Below are positions 7,622 to 16,121 of a stretch of 64,000 bases of DNA, in pieces (the first letter of the stretch is position 1; every line of letters starts with the position of its first letter). The DNA comes from Deltaproteobacteria bacterium (GTDB lineage: Bacteria > Desulfobacterota > Desulfarculia > Desulfarculales > Desulfarculaceae). The translations under genes and the position numbers were made by a program. Below the pieces are notes generated by a model. The model was not told where the DNA came from. It was given only the letters and a program-made list of their open reading frames with translations, and did not search any database. The stretch covers positions 62,001-126,000 of the forward strand of contig JAHLLK010000004.1 in the NCBI GenBank assembly GCA_020444165.1, given 5' to 3'.

Positions 7622-8665
7622 ATGGAATGGTTATACATGTACATGCCCATCGCGGGCGTCGAGATCTTCTGGCCAGGCCTGGTGCTCATCGGTTTCGCGG
7701 TGGGGGTCATCGGCGGCTTCTTCGGCATGGGCGGCGCGTGGATGGTGACCCCCGGCCTCAACATCCTGGGCTTCCCCATGGCCTTCGCCATCGGCACCGA
7801 CATCGCCCACATCGCCGGCAAGTCCATGATCTCCACCATGCGGCACTCGAAGTTCGGCAACGTGGACTACAAGCTGGGCTTCATCATGCTCATCGGCACC
7901 ATGGTGGGCATCGAGTGCGGCGCCCAAATCGTCATGGCCTTGGAACGGATAGGCAAGGTGGGCCCGGTGGTGCGCTGGGTCTACGTGGTCTTCCTGGGCC
8001 TCATCGCCTTCATGGTCTTCTATGACTACGCCAAGGCGGTACGGAGCAACAAGCAGAAGAGCGACGATCCCAGCCACACCGGGGCCACCGGCGGCATCAA
8101 CTGGGCCCCCGCCCTGCACAAGATTCACATTCCCCCGATGATGCACTTCAAGGTGGCCGGCATCCATTGCTCGGCCTGGCTGCCCATCATCGTCAGCTTC
8201 GTCACCGGCGTGCTGGCCGGCTTCCTGGGCATCGGCGGCGGTCTGCTGCGCATGCCCGCCCTGGTCTACTTCATCGGCGTGCCTACCCACATCGCCGTGG
8301 GCACCGACCTCTTCGAGGTCATGATCTCCGGCTTGTACGGCGCCTTCACCTACAGCTTGAAGGGCCGCATCGAGCTGGTGGCCGTGTTCGTGATGCTCTG
8401 CGGCGCGGCCGTGGGCGCCCAGATCGGCACCGTGGCCACCAAGTACGCCAAGGGCTACGGCATCCGGGTCCTGTTCGGCTCCGCGGTGCTGGCCTGCATG
8501 GTCTCCATCATCCTGAAGCAGTTCAAGTACGATGCGCCCGCCACGGTGATCATCCTGGGGGCCATCAGCATCATCTGCCTCTACATCATCCAAATCATGG
8601 TCAAGGGCGCGGCCAACGAATTGGCCCAGAAGAAGGCCAGCCAGGGCGCCGGCGCGGCCCACTAG
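7622..8665 (+). CDS. TauE/SafE-family permease (sulfite/organosulfonate exporter type)
   Basis: This 347-residue polytopic membrane protein has the two inverted repeats of the TauE/SafE family. The first is marked by GGFFGMGGAWMVTPGL (about residue 33) and the second by GFLGIGGGLLRMPALVYFIG (about 200). Each is followed by a helix with an IGTD or VGTD motif (FAIGTDIAHIAGKSM; IAVGTDLFEVMISG). Members export sulfite, sulfoacetate or related anions, or take up sulfonates. In a presumed sulfate reducer a sulfur oxyanion is a reasonable guess, but the substrate is not readable from sequence. A soluble loop of about 45 residues separates the halves (near KAVRSNKQKSDDPSHTG). GGGAG lies before the ATG. 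Confidence 0.85.
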   Translation: MEWLYMYMPIAGVEIFWPGLVLIGFAVGVIGGFFGMGGAWMVTPGLNILGFPMAFAIGTDIAHIAGKSMISTMRHSKFGNVDYKLGFIMLIGTMVGIECGAQIVMALERIGKVGPVVRWVYVVFLGLIAFMVFYDYAKAVRSNKQKSDDPSHTGATGGINWAPALHKIHIPPMMHFKVAGIHCSAWLPIIVSFVTGVLAGFLGIGGGLLRMPALVYFIGVPTHIAVGTDLFEVMISGLYGAFTYSLKGRIELVAVFVMLCGAAVGAQIGTVATKYAKGYGIRVLFGSAVLACMVSIILKQFKYDAPATVIILGAISIICLYIIQIMVKGAANELAQKKASQGAGAAH

Positions 8666-8692
8666 GCGAAACGTGAAGGAAGGATAGGGAAC

Positions 8693-9010
8693 ATGATCAA
8701 GAAGCTCACGATCTGCCTGGCCGCCTTGGCCCTCCTGGCGGTCGGCGTGGGGGCCGCCTCCGCGGCCCAGGTATTCGAAGGCGTGTGCCAGAGCTACGAT
8801 GCGGCCGGCCAGGTGCTGGTGCTGAACAACACCCAGGCCGAGCTGAACAAGGTCTCCGATCCCCAAGTGACCTTTGACACTTCCACCGGCAAGGTGGGGC
8901 TCATCCCCGAAGCGGGCGACACCATCCGGGTGGCCTACAACCTGGTGGGCAACAAGTACATGGCGGTAAAGGTGATGAACGTCACCAAGCAGGACCTGAG
9001 AAAGAAGTAG
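8693..9010 (+). CDS. Small secreted protein of unknown function
   Basis: The 105-residue product starts with a clear Sec signal peptide (MIKKLTICLAALALLAVGVG, cleavage likely after ASA). The mature part of about 80 residues looks like a small beta-rich domain (VFEGVCQSYD, QVLVLNNTQAEL, VTFDTSTGKVGLIPEAGD, IRVAYN). It contains a single cysteine (C31). AGGAAGGATAGGG precedes the ATG. It lies 27 bases after the TauE permease gene and is probably co-transcribed; a periplasmic partner of the permease is one idea. I know no family name for it. Confidence 0.65.
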   Translation: MIKKLTICLAALALLAVGVGAASAAQVFEGVCQSYDAAGQVLVLNNTQAELNKVSDPQVTFDTSTGKVGLIPEAGDTIRVAYNLVGNKYMAVKVMNVTKQDLRKK

Positions 9011-9082
9011 GGCCTACACCCCAAGCCCCCTTCCCGGCCCGGCGGCCTCCCGGCCGGGAGGGGGGCCCTCCTGGAGGTTGAC

Positions 9083-9358
9083 ATGGATTTCAGACGCATG
9101 GCGATCCTGGCGATCATGGACGTGTTTCTCCTGGCCGAGCTGACCTTCTCCATCTGGCTGGCCCACTTCGACAGGTCCGAAATCGCCTGGACCTTCGTCA
9201 AGTCGTTCATCCCCTTGGTGACGGTCACCATCCTCGCCACCCGTTTCGCCATGAAGCGTTGGGCTCCCAGGCGCCCCCTGGCCGAGGGCGAGAAGCCTCT
9301 CCGCCCCTTCAGTCTGTTCGGCGCGCTGGAAAACCTGCCCACCCCGCGGCGCGACTAA
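9083..9358 (+). CDS. Small integral membrane protein of unknown function
   Basis: The 91-residue protein has two predicted helices, at residues about 7-26 (AILAIMDVFLLAELTFSIWL) and about 37-55 (TFVKSFIPLVTVTILATRF). A basic, proline-rich tail of about 35 residues follows. GGAGG sits six bases before the ATG. It lies between the secreted protein and the phosphotransferase of the TauE cluster and is probably part of the same transcript. A GC-rich inverted repeat lies in the 72-base gap before it. Confidence 0.6.
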   Translation: MDFRRMAILAIMDVFLLAELTFSIWLAHFDRSEIAWTFVKSFIPLVTVTILATRFAMKRWAPRRPLAEGEKPLRPFSLFGALENLPTPRRD

Positions 9359-9385
9359 CGGGCTAGGCCCAAAGGGAGTCCGGCC

Positions 9386-11980
9386 ATGGCCAGAAACATC
9401 TTCTCGTTTCTGAAGCGTCTGGGGCGCGAGGAGCCGGCCCGTCCCGGGCCCACCTTGGCGGACTTCAAGCTGAAGTTTCAGGAATTCAAGTATCTCTTGA
9501 GTTCCAACAACGAAGTTCTGGGCCTTATCGCCGATCTGGAGAACCGGGCCTCCGAGGGCGGCGAGCCGGGCCTGGACTATCTGCGCTCCCGTTACATCGC
9601 GGCCAGCGCCAAGGTCTACCGCATGATCCGGCATTTGAACCGCATCAGCGGAGACCGCTACCCCGGCCTGGAGCCGGCCTTCTCGGCCATCCAGATGAAG
9701 ATAGACGACATCCTGCACGAGGCCGGCGGGCCGCCCAGCCTGGTCTGTCCCCTGCATCAGGTGGACCCGGAGCTGACCCATCTCTGGGGCTCCAAGGGCG
9801 CCAACCTGGCCCGCATCGCCCGGGCGGGGCTGCCCATCGTGGACGGCGCCGTGGTGAGCACCCGGGCCTTCCGCCTGTTCATGAGCCAGACCGGACTGGG
9901 CGGACGCATCCGCCAGGCGGTGATGCTGTTGGAGGACGAATCGTTCCCCAGCCTGGACGCCATGAGCCGCGCGGTCATGGCCGAGGTGGCCGCGGCCGAG
10001 CTGCCCCCCGGCTTGCAGGAAGAGCTGACCATGACCGCCATGCGGCTTTTGGCCGGCCGGGGCGAGGGGACCGCGCTTTCCTTCCGCTCCAGCGCGGTGG
10101 GCGAGGACACCGACACCTCCTGCGCCGGGCTGTACCACAGCGAACTGGGGGTGCGGCCCGGGGAGGCGGCCTGGGCCTACCGTCAGGTGCTGGCCAGCCT
10201 CTACACCCATCAGGCCATTGTCTACCGCCGCCGCGGGCACCTCTCCGAAGAGGACGCGGAAATGGCCGTGGTGGTGCAACCGCTATTGGCGCCTCTGGCC
10301 AGCGGGGTGATGTACACCACCGACCCCCTGGGCGACGGCCGGGGCCTGCTCCTCATCAGCGCGGTGTACGGCCTGGGGCTGGGCCTGGTGGACGGCTCCC
10401 TGAACCCGGACACCTACGGCCTGGAACGGGCCGGCATCGTGCGCCTGGTGGAGAGCACCCCCGCGGCCAAGACCTTCCGCCTGGTGGGGGGAGCCGGCGG
10501 GGTGAGGGAAGAGCCCCTGCCCCCGGAGTTGGCCGCCCGCCCGGTCTTGACCGAGGACCAGGCCCAGGAGCTGGCCCTGCTGGGTGTCCGGCTGGAGCGG
10601 GAGCTGGGCGGTCCCCAGGATGTGGAATGGGCCCTGGATCATCACGGGCGCTTCTTCATCCTGCAATCCCGGCCCCTGCAACTGGTGGGGAGCCACACCC
10701 ACCAGGCGCTGGGAGCCACGCCTTCCGAGCCCCCCCTGATCACCGGCGGCCAGACCGCCCGGCCCGGGGCCGGCTCGGGCCCGGCCTTCCTCTGCGGCCC
10801 GGAAACCCAACTGGCCGATTTCCCTCCGGGCGGGGTGCTGGTGACCCGGCGCTCCTCGCCCTCCTATGCCGCGGTGTTGCACCAGGCGGCCGCGGTGGTC
10901 ACCGAGATCGGCGGCATCACCGGACACATGGCCTCCCTGGCCCGGGAATTCGGGGTGCCGGCCCTGGTGGGGGTGGAGGGCGCCCTGGCCGCCATCGGCG
11001 CGGGCCAGATGGTCACCGTGGACGCGGGAGGCCGCGCGGTGTACCCCGGCCGCCTCCCCGCGGTGTTGGCCGAGCGCCCGGCGGCCGCCCGGCCGGCCCG
11101 GCGCAGCACGCCGCTGGCCCGGCCCTGGCGCGAGGCCGCGGGCCTGATCACCAAGCTGAACCTCACCGACCCCCGGGCCGCCTCCTTTGCCGCGGCCAAC
11201 TGCCGGACCTTCCACGACCTCATCCGCTTCATGCACGAGATGAGCTTCAAGGAGATGTTTCTCCTGGGCGACTCGGCCGGCAAGGCCGCCGGCTCCCTGG
11301 CCCGGCGCTTCACGGCCAAGCTGCCCTTTGAGCTGTGGATCGTGGACCTGGGCGGCGGCTTGTCCCCCGCGGCCCGGGAATGCCTGGTGGAGCCGGGGGA
11401 AGTCTCCTCCGCGCCGGGCCAGGCCTTTTTCCGGGGCCTGTTGGACTCCCGGGTGGCCTGGGACCGGCCCCGGCCGGTGAGTTTCCGGGGCCTGGCCTCG
11501 GTGTTCAGCAGCTCCCTGTTGACCCCGCCCCAGGACGGCCAGGTGCGCTCCATGGGGGAAAAGGCCTACGCCATCCTCACCGGGGAATACCTGAACTTCA
11601 ACTGCCGGGTGGGCTACCACTTCACCGCGGTGGACAGCTTCTGCGGCCCGGAGCAGAACGACAACTACATCAGCTTCCGCTTCCACGGCGGCGCGGCCAC
11701 CAAGGACCGGCGCTCCCTCAGGGCCGAGCTGATCGAGCGCATCCTCACCCCCCTGGGCTTTGAGGTGGAACGGGTGGGGGACGTGGTGAGCGCTTTCCTG
11801 AAGAAGTACGAGGCCGGGCCCACCGCCCAGATCCTGGAGGAGATGGGACGGCTGATCCTGTTCACCCGCCAGATGGACATGCTCATGCACGACCGGCGCA
11901 TGGTGGACTGGCTGGCCCAGGCCTTTGCCGAGGGCAACTACAACCTGGCCTGCGAAATGAGCGAAGCGGCGAGATCATGA
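9386..11980 (+). CDS. PEP-synthase-like phosphotransferase lacking the PEP-binding barrel
   Basis: The 864-residue protein has four parts. Residues 1-125 are a helical N-terminal extension. Residues about 140-435 are a PEP/pyruvate-binding (ATP-grasp-type) domain (WGSKGANLARIARAGLPI, ALSFRSSAVGEDTDTSCAGL, VVVQPLLAPLASGVMYTTDP, DVEWALDHHGRFFILQSRPL). Residues about 480-555 are a swivelling phosphohistidine domain with GGITGHMASLAREFGVPALV, where H514 is the expected phosphorylated residue. The C-terminal 300 residues (with YHFTAVDSFCGPEQNDNYIS) do not resemble the TIM barrel of true PEP synthases. An ATP-dependent phosphohistidine is therefore likely, but PEP synthesis is doubtful. The gene overlaps the next one, a histidine kinase, by four bases (ATGA), which points to a signalling or regulatory role. 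Confidence 0.75.
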   Translation: MARNIFSFLKRLGREEPARPGPTLADFKLKFQEFKYLLSSNNEVLGLIADLENRASEGGEPGLDYLRSRYIAASAKVYRMIRHLNRISGDRYPGLEPAFSAIQMKIDDILHEAGGPPSLVCPLHQVDPELTHLWGSKGANLARIARAGLPIVDGAVVSTRAFRLFMSQTGLGGRIRQAVMLLEDESFPSLDAMSRAVMAEVAAAELPPGLQEELTMTAMRLLAGRGEGTALSFRSSAVGEDTDTSCAGLYHSELGVRPGEAAWAYRQVLASLYTHQAIVYRRRGHLSEEDAEMAVVVQPLLAPLASGVMYTTDPLGDGRGLLLISAVYGLGLGLVDGSLNPDTYGLERAGIVRLVESTPAAKTFRLVGGAGGVREEPLPPELAARPVLTEDQAQELALLGVRLERELGGPQDVEWALDHHGRFFILQSRPLQLVGSHTHQALGATPSEPPLITGGQTARPGAGSGPAFLCGPETQLADFPPGGVLVTRRSSPSYAAVLHQAAAVVTEIGGITGHMASLAREFGVPALVGVEGALAAIGAGQMVTVDAGGRAVYPGRLPAVLAERPAAARPARRSTPLARPWREAAGLITKLNLTDPRAASFAAANCRTFHDLIRFMHEMSFKEMFLLGDSAGKAAGSLARRFTAKLPFELWIVDLGGGLSPAARECLVEPGEVSSAPGQAFFRGLLDSRVAWDRPRPVSFRGLASVFSSSLLTPPQDGQVRSMGEKAYAILTGEYLNFNCRVGYHFTAVDSFCGPEQNDNYISFRFHGGAATKDRRSLRAELIERILTPLGFEVERVGDVVSAFLKKYEAGPTAQILEEMGRLILFTRQMDMLMHDRRMVDWLAQAFAEGNYNLACEMSEAARS

Positions 11981-13626
11981 GGCAAGCCTACAATAAGATC
12001 GCCACCCGCATGCTCCTGACCGCGCTGGCCGTGGCCCTGATCCCCCTTTACCTAATCGGCGGGGCCATCTATTTCTACTACACCTTCCTGCACCAGGAAA
12101 AAATCAAGGAAGAGCTGATGACCCTGGCCGCCAACCGGGCCGGGGCCATCGAGTTGTTTCTGGCTGAGCGCACCACCCTCTTGGAGGTGCTCACCCGCTC
12201 CCAGAAGATGGAAGACCTGGTGGTGCCCGGCGCCCTGGACAAGATGTTCACCCTGTTGAACCAGCGGAGCTGGTCCTTTGTGGACCTGGGGGTCATCGAC
12301 AGCTCGGGCGAGCAGGTGGCCTACGTGGGTCCCTACCCCCTGCAGCACAAGGACTACGCCAAGGCCCAGTGGTTCCAGGAGACCATGCTCCGGGGGGTGT
12401 ACGTCAGCGACGTCTTCCTGGGCTTTCGGGGGGTGCCCCACTTCGTGGTGGCGGTCAAGCGCAACCAGAACGGCGGGGCCTGGATCCTGCGGGCCACCAT
12501 CGACTCCGAGGTGTTCAACCGCCTGGTCCTGGGCGTGCAGCTCCGCCAGCAGGGCGACGCCTACATCGTCAACGCCCAGGGCGTCTACCAGACCCCGCCC
12601 CGCTTCGGGGGCAAGCTCCTGAGCCCCTCGGAAATCAACCTCCAGGCGGCCCCCCGCACCATCTCGGTGGAGCCGCGCCAGGCCCGGGACGGCCGGGAAC
12701 TCTTGTCGGCCTATGTCTGGCTGAGCCCCAAGAACTGGCTGTTGGTCATCGAGGAGGACCCCGACGAGGCCATGGGGCCCATGAGCCTGGCCCGGGATCT
12801 GGAGGTGGTGATCCTCCTGTTGGGCACCATCCTGGTGGCCGCGGCCGTGGCCTTTTTGGTGCGGATCATGATCGGGCAGCTCCAGTCCCAGGACCGGGAG
12901 CGGGCCGCCCTGGACGCCCAGTTGGCCCACTCGGCCCGCCTGGTCTCCCTGGGCCGCCTGGCCACGGGCATCGCCCACGAGATCAACAACCCCTTGGCCA
13001 TCATCAGCGAGAACGCGGGGCTCCTGGAAGACCTGATGGACGCGGAGTTCCTGGCCTCGCACCCCGATGGCGAGCTGTTCCAAAAGACCCTGAAGACCAT
13101 CCAGGACAGCGTGTTCCGGGCCCGGGAGGTCACCCATCGCATGCTGGGCTTTGGCCAGCGCATGGCCCCCAAGTTGACCGATCTCTCCGTCAATGAAGTG
13201 CTCAGGGAAGCCTTCTCCTTCCTGGAAAAGGAAGCCGCCCTGAACAATGTGCGGGTGCTTTTCAACCTGGATGAGAGCCTGCCCCGCATCCGGAGCGACA
13301 CTTCCCAGTTGCAGCAGGTTTTCCTGAATCTCTTGCAGAACGCCCTGGACGCCGTGACCAAGGACGGCGAGATCGCCTTGACCAGCCACCTGGTGGATGA
13401 TTATGTGGAGGTGACCGTGACCGACACCGGGCCCGGCATACCTCCCGAGCTGCAGGACCGGGTCTTTGACCCCTTCTACACCACCAAGGACCCCGGCAAG
13501 GGCACCGGGCTGGGCTTGTCCATCAGCCACTCCATCATGCAGAAGCTGGGCGGCGCCCTGAGCCTGGCCAGCCAACCGGGTCATGGCTGCACATTTACCG
13601 TAAAGATTCCCAAGAGCATGGGGTAG
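11977..13626 (+). CDS. Membrane sensor histidine kinase with extracytoplasmic Cache domain
   Basis: The 549-residue protein has a first membrane helix at about residues 13-34, a periplasmic dCache-type sensor of about 230 residues (SWSFVDLGVIDSSGEQVAYVG is typical), and a second helix at about 275-297. A HisKA domain follows with the phosphorylated H334 in GRLATGIAHEINNPLAIIS. The HATPase domain has an N-box (LQQVFLNLLQNALDAV), G1 (DTGPGIPPE), an F-box (VFDPFYTTKDPGKGTGLGLS) and a final G-box. Sequence around H334 places it with the NtrB-like (HPK4) kinases. Its ATG overlaps the stop of the upstream phosphotransferase gene, and the response regulator follows 19 bases after its stop. Ligand unknown. 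Confidence 0.9.
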   Translation: MRQAYNKIATRMLLTALAVALIPLYLIGGAIYFYYTFLHQEKIKEELMTLAANRAGAIELFLAERTTLLEVLTRSQKMEDLVVPGALDKMFTLLNQRSWSFVDLGVIDSSGEQVAYVGPYPLQHKDYAKAQWFQETMLRGVYVSDVFLGFRGVPHFVVAVKRNQNGGAWILRATIDSEVFNRLVLGVQLRQQGDAYIVNAQGVYQTPPRFGGKLLSPSEINLQAAPRTISVEPRQARDGRELLSAYVWLSPKNWLLVIEEDPDEAMGPMSLARDLEVVILLLGTILVAAAVAFLVRIMIGQLQSQDRERAALDAQLAHSARLVSLGRLATGIAHEINNPLAIISENAGLLEDLMDAEFLASHPDGELFQKTLKTIQDSVFRAREVTHRMLGFGQRMAPKLTDLSVNEVLREAFSFLEKEAALNNVRVLFNLDESLPRIRSDTSQLQQVFLNLLQNALDAVTKDGEIALTSHLVDDYVEVTVTDTGPGIPPELQDRVFDPFYTTKDPGKGTGLGLSISHSIMQKLGGALSLASQPGHGCTFTVKIPKSMG

Positions 13627-13645
13627 GGGCCCCGGGGAGCGCGGC

Positions 13646-14035
13646 ATGAAATATTCCTTCCAGGTGCTGGTGGTGGATGATGAACGCGATTTCCTGGAGC
13701 CCTTGGTGGTGCGGCTCTGCCGGCGCGGACTGCAGGCCCAGGGGGTGACCAGCGGCGAGGCTGCCTTGGCCCATTTGGCCGCCCAGCCGGTGGACGTGGT
13801 GGTTCTGGACGTGAAAATGCCCGGCATGGACGGCATTCAGGCGCTCCGGGAGATCAAGGCCCGTTACCCCGACGTGGAGGTGGTGATGCTCACCGGCCAC
13901 GCCTCGGTGGAAGCGGGCATGGAGGGCCTCAAGCTGGGGGCCTTTGACTACCTCATCAAGCCGGTGAAGATCGACAAGCTGGTGGAGATCCTGGAGCAGG
14001 CCTACGAGCGCCGCCAGGTGGTGCAGGAAGGATAG
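13646..14035 (+). CDS. Single-domain response regulator
   Basis: The 129-residue protein is a lone receiver domain. The acidic pocket is D11/D12, the phosphorylated residue D55 (VVVLDVKMPGMDG), the switch threonine T83 (VMLTGHAS) and the conserved lysine K105 (DYLIKPVK). It has no DNA-binding output domain, so it must act by protein contacts, possibly on the upstream phosphotransferase or another kinase. GGGGAG precedes the ATG by six bases. It is the last gene before a strong terminator and is very likely the partner of the kinase just upstream. Confidence 0.9.
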   Translation: MKYSFQVLVVDDERDFLEPLVVRLCRRGLQAQGVTSGEAALAHLAAQPVDVVVLDVKMPGMDGIQALREIKARYPDVEVVMLTGHASVEAGMEGLKLGAFDYLIKPVKIDKLVEILEQAYERRQVVQEG

Positions 14036-14086
14036 CCGCTCCGCTTCCCCGCTCTCCGCCTGGCCATTCCCTCCGCAAAATTCCGC

Positions 14087-14112
14087 GGCCGTCCGCCCGG
14101 ACGGCCTTTTCC
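14087..14112 (+). terminator. Intrinsic terminator of the TauE / two-component operon
   Basis: GGCCGTCCG and CGGACGGCC are perfect complements around a two-base centre (effective loop four) and are followed by TTTTCC. The hairpin starts 52 bases after the response regulator stop codon. Confidence 0.8.
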
Positions 14113-14196
14113 TGGCTCTGTCTTTCCGCTACTTTAAGGCCTACCGCCAGGGTTCGTCGCGGCCGCCCCCGGCCCGGGCCGGAGAAAGAGAGAGCC

Positions 14197-14793
14197 ATGC
14201 CGAAGCCGTCTTTGCTGGACCAGTACATGCCCGCCTGGCAGTTCGCCGAGCGGCACCACATCACCGTGCGGGCCGCGGCCCCCCGGGTCTACGCCGCCTT
14301 GGCCAACCTGGAAACCGGGGACTCCCGGCTGGTCAAGGCCCTGATGCGGCTGCGGGAGCTGCCCCGCCGCGGGCGGGAGCGCGTGCTCCGGGACCGCGGG
14401 GGCTCCACCCTGGAGGGCATGCACCAGGCCGGGTTCCTCTTGCTGGCCGAGGAGCCGCCCCGGGAGCTGGTCATGGGCGCGGCGGGCCGTTTCTGGCGGC
14501 CCACCCCGGAGTTGGCGCCCCTGGAGCCGGCCCAGTTCCCGGCCTTTGCCCGGCCGGGCTCGGCCAAGCTGGCCTTCAACTTCCTGGTCACCCCCCTGGG
14601 GCCCGGCCTCTGCCGCCTCTCCACCGAAACCCGGGTCGCCACTTTCGGCCCCGCGGCCCGGCGGAACTTCCGCCTTTATTGGCTCGTGATCCGGCCTTTC
14701 AGCGGCCTCATCCGCCGAATTTGGCTGGACCAGCTCCGGCGACGGGCCGAAGCGGCCCAGGGTCTGGGACCAGGCGATCGCTACTATGTTTAG
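14197..14793 (+). CDS. SRPBCC-fold-like protein of unknown function
   Basis: The 198-residue protein resembles hypothetical proteins with a START/SRPBCC-like fold. The N-terminus runs FAERHHITVRAAAPRVYAAL, which looks like the first strand and helix of such folds. The middle reads AGFLLLAEEPPRELVMGAAG, and the C-terminal part has CRLSTETRVATFGPAARRNF followed by FRLYWLVIRPFSGLIRR, a block seen in a family of bacterial hypotheticals. The function is unknown; a hydrophobic ligand is plausible. It is isolated between a terminator and the cobalamin promoter. A purine-rich GGAGAAAGAGAGAG precedes the ATG. Confidence 0.65.
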   Translation: MPKPSLLDQYMPAWQFAERHHITVRAAAPRVYAALANLETGDSRLVKALMRLRELPRRGRERVLRDRGGSTLEGMHQAGFLLLAEEPPRELVMGAAGRFWRPTPELAPLEPAQFPAFARPGSAKLAFNFLVTPLGPGLCRLSTETRVATFGPAARRNFRLYWLVIRPFSGLIRRIWLDQLRRRAEAAQGLGPGDRYYV

Positions 14794-14851
14794 TATTTTA
14801 CTAGGTTATTATCGCCTCGTCTAAATGATCGGCATTCCTATCAGCTTCTCA

Positions 14852-14880
14852 TTGACCCTGGTTTTGGTTTGTGCTATTAA
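14852..14880 (+). promoter_or_regulatory. Sigma-70 promoter of the cobalamin operon
   Basis: TTGACC (14852-14857), 17 bases and TATTAA (14875-14880) form a near-consensus sigma-70 promoter in an AT-rich stretch. The riboswitch begins about 10-15 bases after the -10 element, as expected if transcription starts near 14887. Confidence 0.7.
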
Positions 14881-14889
14881 ACTGAATAC

Positions 14890-15070
14890 CTCTACGGAGT
14901 GCGTTGGCGCCCACCAGGGCTTAATAGGGAAGACGGTGTCAAGCCGTCGCGGTCCCGCCGCTGTAACTGGGGACGAAACCCGCAATTACGTCACTGTCCC
15001 GGCTAGGAACGGGATGGGAAGGCGCGGGGAGTAGGATGATCCAGGAGCCAGAAGACCTGCCAATGTGCTG
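14890..15070 (+). ncRNA. Cobalamin (adenosylcobalamin-type) riboswitch
   Basis: The hallmark elements of the cobalamin aptamer are present in order. They are GGGAA then GTCAAGCCGTCGCGGTCC (14936 on), CCGCTGTAACTGGGGACG, GTCACTGTCC (the CACTG block), GGGAAGG, GAGTAGGATGATCCAGGAG, and the B12 box AGCCAGAAGACCTGCC at 15046-15061. A downstream hairpin with arms ACCTCGC (15076-15082) and GCGAGGT (15102-15108) is the likely regulatory P13/kissing-loop arm. Together with the terminator at 15134-15170 this predicts that cobalamin binding ends transcription before cbiK and the 13 genes behind it. Confidence 0.95.
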
Positions 15071-15133
15071 ACATAACCTCGCAGGCCCAGGGATAGGCTG
15101 GGCGAGGTCCCGGGTCGAAGAAACTGGGTGCAG

Positions 15134-15170
15134 ACCCCGGAAGCCAAGCGCTTCCGGGGTTTTTCTTTTT
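15134..15170 (+). terminator. Riboswitch-controlled intrinsic terminator
   Basis: ACCCCGGAAG (15134-15143) pairs perfectly with CTTCCGGGGT (15151-15160) around a seven-base loop, followed by a T-rich tail (TTTTCTTTTT). It lies between the cobalamin aptamer and cbiK and is the expression platform. Confidence 0.9.
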
Positions 15171-15211
15171 CCCGGGGAGGGATCACACTGTATGCAAAGG
15201 AGTGATTTCTC

Positions 15212-16108
15212 ATGACAAAACGGTTACGCTCGACTCTCGTGCTTCTCATACTCCTCCTGGTAATGGTCTGGGCCGTGCCGGTCCCCGCCGCCCCCCACGG
15301 CGGGAAGGCGCCGGAAAAGAGAGCCATCCTCCTGGTGACCTTCGGCACCTCGGTGCCCGAGGCCCAAAAGGTCTTCGCCGGCATCGAAAAGTACTTCCAA
15401 GAGGACTTCCGCGGGGTGGACATCTTCTGGGCCTACACCGCCGAAAAGATCCGCAAGAAGCTGGCCGCCCAGGGTCAGGAGCTCCTCTCCCCCGAGGAGG
15501 CTCTGGCCCGGCTCATGGCCCAGGGCTACACCAAGGTGGGGGTGCAGTCCCTGCACGTGATCCCCGGCGAGGAATACACGGACCTGGCCCGGGTGGTAGA
15601 CGGCTTCCGGAGCATGAGCCACCAGTTCCACCCCATCCTCAGCCCGCCGCTGTGCAACGGCTCCGCGGACCTGCTGAGAATCAGGGACATCCTCTTGGCC
15701 AACCTGCCCAAGGAGCGCCAGCCCGGCGAGGCCGTGCTCTACATGGGCCACGGCACCCCCCACGCCGCGGACATGGCCTACCCCGCCCTGGCCTACCTCC
15801 TGGAGCACAAGGATCCCCTGGTCTACGTGGCCACGGTGGAGGGCTACCCGGCCCTGGACGACGTGCTGCCCCTGTTGAAGGCAAAGGGAGTCAAGAAGGT
15901 GTGGCTCTTGCCCTTCATGACCGTGGCCGGCGACCACGCCCACAACGACATGGCCGGGCCGGAGCCGGATTCCTGGAAGTCCCTCCTGGCCGCCCAGGGC
16001 ATCGAGGCGGTGCCGGTGATGAAGGCCATCTCCGAGATCCCCGCCATCGTGGAGATCTGGGCCCAGCATCTGCAAAAGGCCGCCCCGGGCCTCTACGGCA
16101 GCCGGTAG
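15212..16108 (+). CDS. cbiK: Sirohydrochlorin cobaltochelatase CbiK with signal peptide (periplasmic type)
   Basis: CbiK inserts Co2+ into sirohydrochlorin, the entry step of the anaerobic cobalamin pathway. The catalytic trio is H180 (YMGHGTPH), E210 (ATVEGYP) and H242 (AGDHAHND). Its spacing of 30 and 32 residues is the same as between H145/E175/H207 of Salmonella CbiK and H154/E184/H216 of Desulfovibrio vulgaris CbiK(P). Residues 1-27 (MTKRLRSTLVLLILLLVMVW, then AVPVPAA) are a Sec signal peptide, so this is the exported form known from D. vulgaris. That form has been linked to metal or haem handling rather than B12 synthesis alone. AAAGGAG precedes the ATG. No signal-less second CbiK is in the window, so the source of cytoplasmic cobalt insertion is open. 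Confidence 0.92.
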   Translation: MTKRLRSTLVLLILLLVMVWAVPVPAAPHGGKAPEKRAILLVTFGTSVPEAQKVFAGIEKYFQEDFRGVDIFWAYTAEKIRKKLAAQGQELLSPEEALARLMAQGYTKVGVQSLHVIPGEEYTDLARVVDGFRSMSHQFHPILSPPLCNGSADLLRIRDILLANLPKERQPGEAVLYMGHGTPHAADMAYPALAYLLEHKDPLVYVATVEGYPALDDVLPLLKAKGVKKVWLLPFMTVAGDHAHNDMAGPEPDSWKSLLAAQGIEAVPVMKAISEIPAIVEIWAQHLQKAAPGLYGSR

Positions 16109-16121
16109 GAGAGACCAGCGC

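Noticed and set aside
10283..11890. Open frame of 535 codons on the minus strand
   Set aside because: Lies opposite the phosphotransferase gene and shows no recognisable domain.
9386..11980. Annotation as genuine phosphoenolpyruvate synthase (ppsA)
   Set aside because: The ATP-binding and swivel domains match but the PEP/pyruvate TIM barrel is missing.
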